A DNA stretch of 64,000 nucleotides, taken from JBBITI01 sp963735055 (GTDB lineage Bacteria; Chloroflexota; Dehalococcoidia; Dehalococcoidales; UBA2162). How positions within the stretch are numbered: position 1 is the first letter of the stretch; each line of letters opens with the position of its first letter. The notes beneath the pieces are model-generated. The model did no database searches and was not told the DNA's origin. It worked only from the letters and a program-made list of their open reading frames with translations. The translations under genes were made by a program, and so were the position numbers. The DNA lies in assembly GCA_963735055.1 (NCBI GenBank), contig CAVTJN010000004.1, positions 496,001-560,000 of the forward strand, written 5' to 3'. Shown piece after piece: positions 60,068-64,000 of this stretch.

Positions 60068-60732
60068 CTCCCCTTGGCCCCGGCCTTCAGCCGGCGGAGC
60101 GTGGCCACGATCCTCGCCTCGACAGCGTCCTCGGCCCCCTCCCCATCAACCTCCACCAGCGTCCCTTTCTTCGTATAGTACTGAATCAGCGGAGCGGTCT
60201 CGGAGTCGAAAACCCCCAGGCGCTTCTTGACGGTCTCCGGGGTGTCATCCGATCTCTGGTATAGCTCTCCGCCGCACTTGTCGCACTTACCGGCCACCTT
60301 CGGCGGCGAGTAAACAGCGTGGTAGGGCGTCTGGCACTTGCGGCAGATCCAGCGCCCACCGAGACGCTCCAGCAGCACCTTCTCGCTCACTTTAAGATAC
60401 AGTACCGAGTCGACCACCTTTCCCTTATCGGCGAGCGCCTTATCGAGCGCTTCGGCTTGTGCGACGTTCCTCGGAAAGCCGTCCAGAATAACCCCGTCCT
60501 GGCAGTCCGGCGCCACGATACGATCGAGTACCATCTGCACCGTTATGGAGTCTGGCACCAGCTTCCCAGAATCGATAAACGACTTGGCCTTGATCCCCTG
60601 TGCCGTCCCTTGCTGAATTGCCTGGCGAAAAAGATCGCCCGTGGCGATGTGGGCCAGCTTCAAAACCGCCGCGACCCTCATTGCCTGCGTACCCTTACCC
60701 GCCCCCGGCGCCCCTAGAAAGACAACAAACAA
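60064..60732 (-). CDS. adk: Adenylate kinase with zinc lid
   Basis: A 222-residue nucleotide kinase (2 ADP to ATP + AMP). The P-loop is FLGAPGAGKGTQAMRVA. The AMP site is near HIATGDLFRQAI and GVILDGFPRNVAQAEALDKA. The lid has four cysteines, CRKCQTPYH and CDKCG, the zinc-binding Gram-positive type. Between secY and map, as usual. Confidence 0.97.
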   Translation of the reverse strand: MFVVFLGAPGAGKGTQAMRVAAVLKLAHIATGDLFRQAIQQGTAQGIKAKSFIDSGKLVPDSITVQMVLDRIVAPDCQDGVILDGFPRNVAQAEALDKALADKGKVVDSVLYLKVSEKVLLERLGGRWICRKCQTPYHAVYSPPKVAGKCDKCGGELYQRSDDTPETVKKRLGVFDSETAPLIQYYTKKGTLVEVDGEGAEDAVEARIVATLRRLKAGAKGR

Positions 60733-60759
60733 ACGGACCTTCTCCTCATGACCCTCAGG

Positions 60760-62082
60760 CTACATCTTGATGAAGCCTTCATATCGACGCATCACCAACT
60801 GGGCTTCCATTTGCTTCATCGTGTCCAGCACCACACCGACTACGATCAACAGACCCATACTGGAAAGCTGAATCGCCTGTACATTGGTCACCTGTCTTGC
60901 CAGGAAAGGCACGATGGCCACGATCGCCAGATACAGGGCACCCGCCCAGGTAATCCGGTTAATGACGTGGTTCAGGTAATCCGCCGTATTCTTGCCCGGC
61001 CGGATCCCCGGGATGAAGCCACCCTGACGCTGCAGCGTGCCGGCCAAGTCCTGCTGCTGAAACATGACCATCGTGTAGAAGAAGGCAAAGCCGACTACCA
61101 ACAAGAAATAAAGCACCCAGTAGAACAGTCCCAGCGGCAGCGCCGCGCTCGGACTGAACAGGTCATAGATGAAGTTGGCAAAATTAGGATCCGCGCCCGA
61201 TGGCTTCATGAAGTAGGAAGCGACCACGCCCGGAAACAACACAATGGACACCGCAAAAATCAAGGGTATCATTCCGGCCGCATTAACCCGCAGCGGGATG
61301 TGAGTCGCCCCTGACTGACGGTACATCCGCCCCCCGCGGAAAGTCGTCTTAGCGTACTGCACCCCTATCCGCCGATGAGCCTCGGTGAACACCACGATGG
61401 CGGCTATGGTGGCAAGACTTATCAAGGCGTACACAATCAGCCCCGCGGTCTGGCCCTGACCCAGCAGGCCCGTCCCGACAAGCTGGGGATACCCGGCCAC
61501 GATACCGGCGAATATGATGATCGAAATACCATTGCCGATACCGTGCTCGGTGATAAGCTCTCCAAGCCACACCAGGAATACCGTCCCGGCGATAAGGGCA
61601 ACCACCATGGCCACTGTCTGCATGGTGCTGCCGGCGCCAATAACACCAGCGTTACGCAAGATGGTCAACTGGCCAAACCCGGACAGGCCGGCCATCGGAA
61701 TGGTCAGCCAGTGCGTGATCCGGTTCATCTTATCGCGCCCGGCTTCGCCTTCCTGGCTAAGCGCCTGTAACCGCGGTATCACCGGGACCATCAGTGTCAT
61801 AATGATCGAGGCCGTAATGTACGGGTACACCCCCATGGCGGCCACGCTGAAGTTCCGCATCGCCCCACCGCTGAACATGTCGAGCATGCCCAACAGGGCA
61901 TTGCTCGAAAACAATTCGCGCAATGCCGCCACGTTCACACCCGGTAGCGGCACGTGGGCAACGAACCTGAATACCACGATGATGCCCAGCGTGATGAGAA
62001 TCCGACGCCTGAGATCGGGCAGGCGGAAGGCGTCCATCATTGCCTGGATCAGCCGGGGTCTAGTTGACCTCGGTTGTGACAT
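60760..62082 (-). CDS. secY: Preprotein translocase subunit SecY
   Basis: About 440 residues, ten membrane helices, the protein-conducting channel. ATG 62082 has AGGAGGT 5 bases upstream and lies inside the end of rplO, a better start than 62136 (no site) or 62040. Family segments: AFRLPDLRRRILITLG, FVAHVPLPGVNVAAL (plug region), GIGNGISIIIFAGI and the loop GFIPGIRPGKNTADYLN. It is followed by adk and map. Confidence 0.96.
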   Translation of the reverse strand: MSQPRSTRPRLIQAMMDAFRLPDLRRRILITLGIIVVFRFVAHVPLPGVNVAALRELFSSNALLGMLDMFSGGAMRNFSVAAMGVYPYITASIIMTLMVPVIPRLQALSQEGEAGRDKMNRITHWLTIPMAGLSGFGQLTILRNAGVIGAGSTMQTVAMVVALIAGTVFLVWLGELITEHGIGNGISIIIFAGIVAGYPQLVGTGLLGQGQTAGLIVYALISLATIAAIVVFTEAHRRIGVQYAKTTFRGGRMYRQSGATHIPLRVNAAGMIPLIFAVSIVLFPGVVASYFMKPSGADPNFANFIYDLFSPSAALPLGLFYWVLYFLLVVGFAFFYTMVMFQQQDLAGTLQRQGGFIPGIRPGKNTADYLNHVINRITWAGALYLAIVAIVPFLARQVTNVQAIQLSSMGLLIVVGVVLDTMKQMEAQLVMRRYEGFIKM

Positions 62083-62527
62083 TACCGACCTCCTGCACCT
62101 TACCTCCGGCTGCCTCAATCTTGGCTCTGGCCGCAACCGAGAACTTCTCGGCCTTTACGGTCAGTGCCCGGTCCAATTCGCCACCGGCGAGGATTTTCAA
62201 CGGCTTCACCACGGATTTCACGATGTCAGCGTCCTTGAGACTGAGCACCGTTACTTCGGTACCCGCGGCAAAGCAGTTCAGCTCCGACACGTTGACCACG
62301 CTGTACTCCACGCGAAATAGCTTGTGAAAGCCCCGCTTCTTGGGCAATCGCTTGATCAGAGGCAGCTGCCCGCCCTCGAATCCGGGCCGCATCTTACCGC
62401 CGGCGCGCGCCTTCTGTCCTTTTTGGCCCCGCCCCGAATAACTACCATGTCCGCTACCGTCACCCCGCCCCACCCGCTTGCGGTCCTTCCTGGAGCCGGG
62501 AGCCGGCGCTAGCTCATTCTGCTTCAC
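62060..62527 (-). CDS. rplO: 50S ribosomal protein L15
   Basis: A 155-residue L15: APAPGSRKDRKRVGRGDGSG, the GHGSYSGRGQKGQKARAG segment and RPGFEGGQLPLIKRLPKKRG. Overlaps rpmD by 14 bases at its start and contains the secY ribosome site at its end, so translation of the three genes is coupled. Confidence 0.96.
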   Translation of the reverse strand: MKQNELAPAPGSRKDRKRVGRGDGSGHGSYSGRGQKGQKARAGGKMRPGFEGGQLPLIKRLPKKRGFHKLFRVEYSVVNVSELNCFAAGTEVTVLSLKDADIVKSVVKPLKILAGGELDRALTVKAEKFSVAARAKIEAAGGKVQEVGNVTTEVN

Positions 62528-62705
62528 CTTGCGCCTCCACGGTAACCAGATGCCTGACCTTGTTGATCATTCCCCTGACCACCGCCGAATCATTGTGAAC
62601 CACACTGTGGTTCATTCTCCGCAGACCGAGGGCTTTGAGCGTCCTCTTCTGGTCTTCCTTATAGCCAATGCCACTCTTGACCAATGTGACCGATATCTTA
62701 GCCAC
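62514..62705 (-). CDS. rpmD: 50S ribosomal protein L30
   Basis: About 63 residues from GTG 62705 (VAKISVTLVKSGIGYKEDQK, then RTLKALGLRRMNHSVVHND). The start lies eight bases inside the end of rpsE. A frame extending to 62732 would add nine residues lacking homology. Short single-domain L30 of the bacterial type. Confidence 0.95.
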   Translation of the reverse strand: MAKISVTLVKSGIGYKEDQKRTLKALGLRRMNHSVVHNDSAVVRGMINKVRHLVTVEAQGEAE

Positions 62706-63219
62706 TGACAGCCGCTCCTTCCGCCGCCACAAACCGGGTGCGCCTGGCCAGCTCCTCTTCAGGATTCTTCAGTTGCGTAAGGGCCAGTATGGTCGCTTTG
62801 GCCACGTTAATCCGGTTGGCGCTACCAAGCGATTTCGACAGGACATCGCGGACGCCGGCGGCCTCGAGCACCGCCCTCACGCTACCACCGGCGATAATCC
62901 CGGTACCGGGGGCGGCCGGTTTGAGCAGGACATCAGCAGCCCCGAACTTAACCCTTATCTGGTAAGGAATAGTCGAGCCAACCAGCGGCACCGTTATCAG
63001 ATTCTTCTTGGCCGTTGCGCTCGCCTTGCTGATGGCGATAGGGACTTCGTTGGCCTTTCCCAGGCCCACGCCCACATGCCCGTGCCCATCGCCGGTCACC
63101 ACAAGGGCGCTGAAACGGAGATGCTTGCCGCCCTTCAGCACCTTTGCCACCCGGTTGATGGAAATCAGCTTGTCATTAAGGGATAACTCACCTGGCTCAA
63201 TCTTCACGTTGCTTATCAA
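62698..63219 (-). CDS. rpsE: 30S ribosomal protein S5
   Basis: A 173-residue S5. The dsRBD-like N-terminal part has SINRVAKVLKGGKHLRFSAL and VGVGLGKANEVPIAISKASA. The C-terminal part has LLKPAAPGTGIIAGGSVRAV and SLGSANRINVAKATILAL. Important for decoding accuracy; position after rplR is standard. Confidence 0.97.
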   Translation of the reverse strand: MISNVKIEPGELSLNDKLISINRVAKVLKGGKHLRFSALVVTGDGHGHVGVGLGKANEVPIAISKASATAKKNLITVPLVGSTIPYQIRVKFGAADVLLKPAAPGTGIIAGGSVRAVLEAAGVRDVLSKSLGSANRINVAKATILALTQLKNPEEELARRTRFVAAEGAAVSG

Positions 63220-63255
63220 CTTGCCCCCTTAGCTCACAAAAGGTCCGCGTCTGCC

Positions 63256-63621
63256 CTAGAACTTCAGCCCGGCCTCGCGCGCCGCGTCGGCAAGGGCCTT
63301 GACGCGACCGTGGTACCGGTAACCACCCCGGTCAAACACCACCTGGGTAATACCCTTCCCCAGCGCTTCCCTGGCTACCAGCGAGCCGACCAGCTTGGCC
63401 TGGTCCGTCTTGTTCTTCCCGTCAGTCTTGGTCTTCAACTCTTCCACGACGGTTGAGGCGGAAGCGAGCGTGGCCCCCGCAACATCGTCGATCACCTGCG
63501 CATAAATGTGGGTTAGGCTACGGAAAACGCACAACCGCGGCCGCTCGGCGCTCCCACTCAGCCCGACTCTACTGCGGCGATGCCTTCGCAAACGGCCTTC
63601 ACGGGGAGTAATCTTGCTCAT
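63256..63621 (-). CDS. rplR: 50S ribosomal protein L18
   Basis: A 121-residue 5S rRNA-binding protein: RLRRHRRSRVGLSGSAERPR, LCVFRSLTHIYAQVIDD, and VVFDRGGYRYHGRVKALADA at the end. Starts directly after the rplF stop. Confidence 0.97.
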   Translation of the reverse strand: MSKITPREGRLRRHRRSRVGLSGSAERPRLCVFRSLTHIYAQVIDDVAGATLASASTVVEELKTKTDGKNKTDQAKLVGSLVAREALGKGITQVVFDRGGYRYHGRVKALADAAREAGLKF

Positions 63622-64000
63622 CTATGCCTTACCCCCTATCGCCTTGGCGGCCTTGCCGGCCTTGTGGCGCACGACCTCGCCGGCGTACCTGATGCCCTTC
63701 CCCCGGTACACATCAGGCGGACGGATACCCCTTATTCGGGCCGCCATCTCGCCGACGACTTCCTTGTCGTTCCCCATGACCTTGATCTTGGTAACCCCGT
63801 CGAGGGCAAAAGAGATCCCGGGCATGGGAACAACCTCAACCGGCTTGGTAAAGCCCACCCGGACCAGCAAATTGTTGCCCGACTTCTCGGCTCGATAGCC
63901 GACCCCGGATATTTCCAAACCCCTTTCGTACCCCTTGGTCACACCCTCAACCATGTTAGCTATGAGGGTCCGCGTCAGACCATGCAGCGACCGGTACATA
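63622..64000 (-). CDS. rplF: 50S ribosomal protein L6 (C-terminal part, cut by window edge)
   Basis: The frame is open to the right edge, so only about the last 126 of some 180 residues are visible. SLHGLTRTLIANMVEGVTKG is the family segment ending domain 1, then GYRAEKSGNNLLVRVGFTKP and IRGIRPPDVYRGKGIRYAGE, the L6 signature. The Met at 63999 is internal, not the start. It begins the visible part of the spc operon. Confidence 0.95.
   Translation of the reverse strand, partial: MYRSLHGLTRTLIANMVEGVTKGYERGLEISGVGYRAEKSGNNLLVRVGFTKPVEVVPMPGISFALDGVTKIKVMGNDKEVVGEMAARIRGIRPPDVYRGKGIRYAGEVVRHKAGKAAKAIGGKA

Noticed and set aside
1..64000. tRNA, rRNA or CRISPR arrays
   Set aside because: No cloverleaf-like or rRNA-like sequence and no regularly spaced direct repeats were found in the gaps by eye; a tRNAscan or CRISPR search would be needed to exclude them fully.

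Overview
The window reads as one GC-rich chromosomal segment from an anaerobic bacterium, most likely Chloroflexota of the Dehalococcoidia type. That assignment is an inference from gene content: a tungsten-type aldehyde ferredoxin oxidoreductase, a corrinoid reductive activator next to a methyltetrahydrofolate methyltransferase, a split B12-dependent acyl-CoA mutase and a PurS-PurS-PurL fusion. No 16S rRNA, tRNA or CRISPR array was seen. Shine-Dalgarno sites are strong, and several promoters match TTGACA-17/18-TAnnnT closely.

Region 1 (1-13.1 kb) is accessory and partly decayed. Intact genes encode a methyltransferase, an adenosine deaminase-like enzyme, a GNAT acetyltransferase, two tandem SnoaL-like proteins, a formamidase/acetamidase, an AraC-GyrI regulator, a membrane protein and an MFS transporter. 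Between them lie remnants of a serine recombinase, a short-chain dehydrogenase, an amidohydrolase and an acyltransferase-3, plus a thiamine-diphosphate enzyme with a 3' frameshift. Region 2 (13.1-17.3 kb) has a zf-TFIIB protein, LemA, an HtpX-like M48 protease, then a small MerR-like regulator and a GHKL ATPase behind a strong promoter with a palindromic operator over the start site.

Region 3 (17.3-29.4 kb) is redox, one-carbon and biotin metabolism. Aldehyde ferredoxin oxidoreductase, a QueG-like iron-sulfur protein and a molybdopterin oxidoreductase run leftward. Divergent from them, one tight unit runs rightward: RACo-like activator, methyltransferase, bioB, bioF, bioD, bioA. Region 4 (29.4-45 kb) holds a CaiB-type CoA transferase, an ABC-2 exporter, yqeY, purL and purQ, a DUF4870 protein, then recA-recX-rny-ymdB-PHP-plsY. 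Two intergenic regions here carry related repeats.

Region 5 (45.2-54.3 kb) is a leftward acyl-CoA cluster: acyl-CoA dehydrogenase, MeaB-type GTPase, B12 subunit, mutase catalytic subunit, acyl-CoA ligase and two crotonase-fold proteins, followed by an endonuclease III-like protein and TrmO. Mutase residues Phe85 and Gln203 point to isobutyryl-CoA rather than methylmalonyl-CoA chemistry. Region 6 (54.4-64 kb) is the leftward spc/alpha ribosomal operon from rplF (cut by the window edge) to rpsI, ending in a clear intrinsic terminator.

Most notable for follow-up: the MerR-like/GHKL ATPase module, the divergent oxidoreductase/corrinoid/biotin locus, the isobutyryl-type mutase, two genes (bioF and an MFS transporter) whose only plausible full-length start is CTG, and a structured purL leader.
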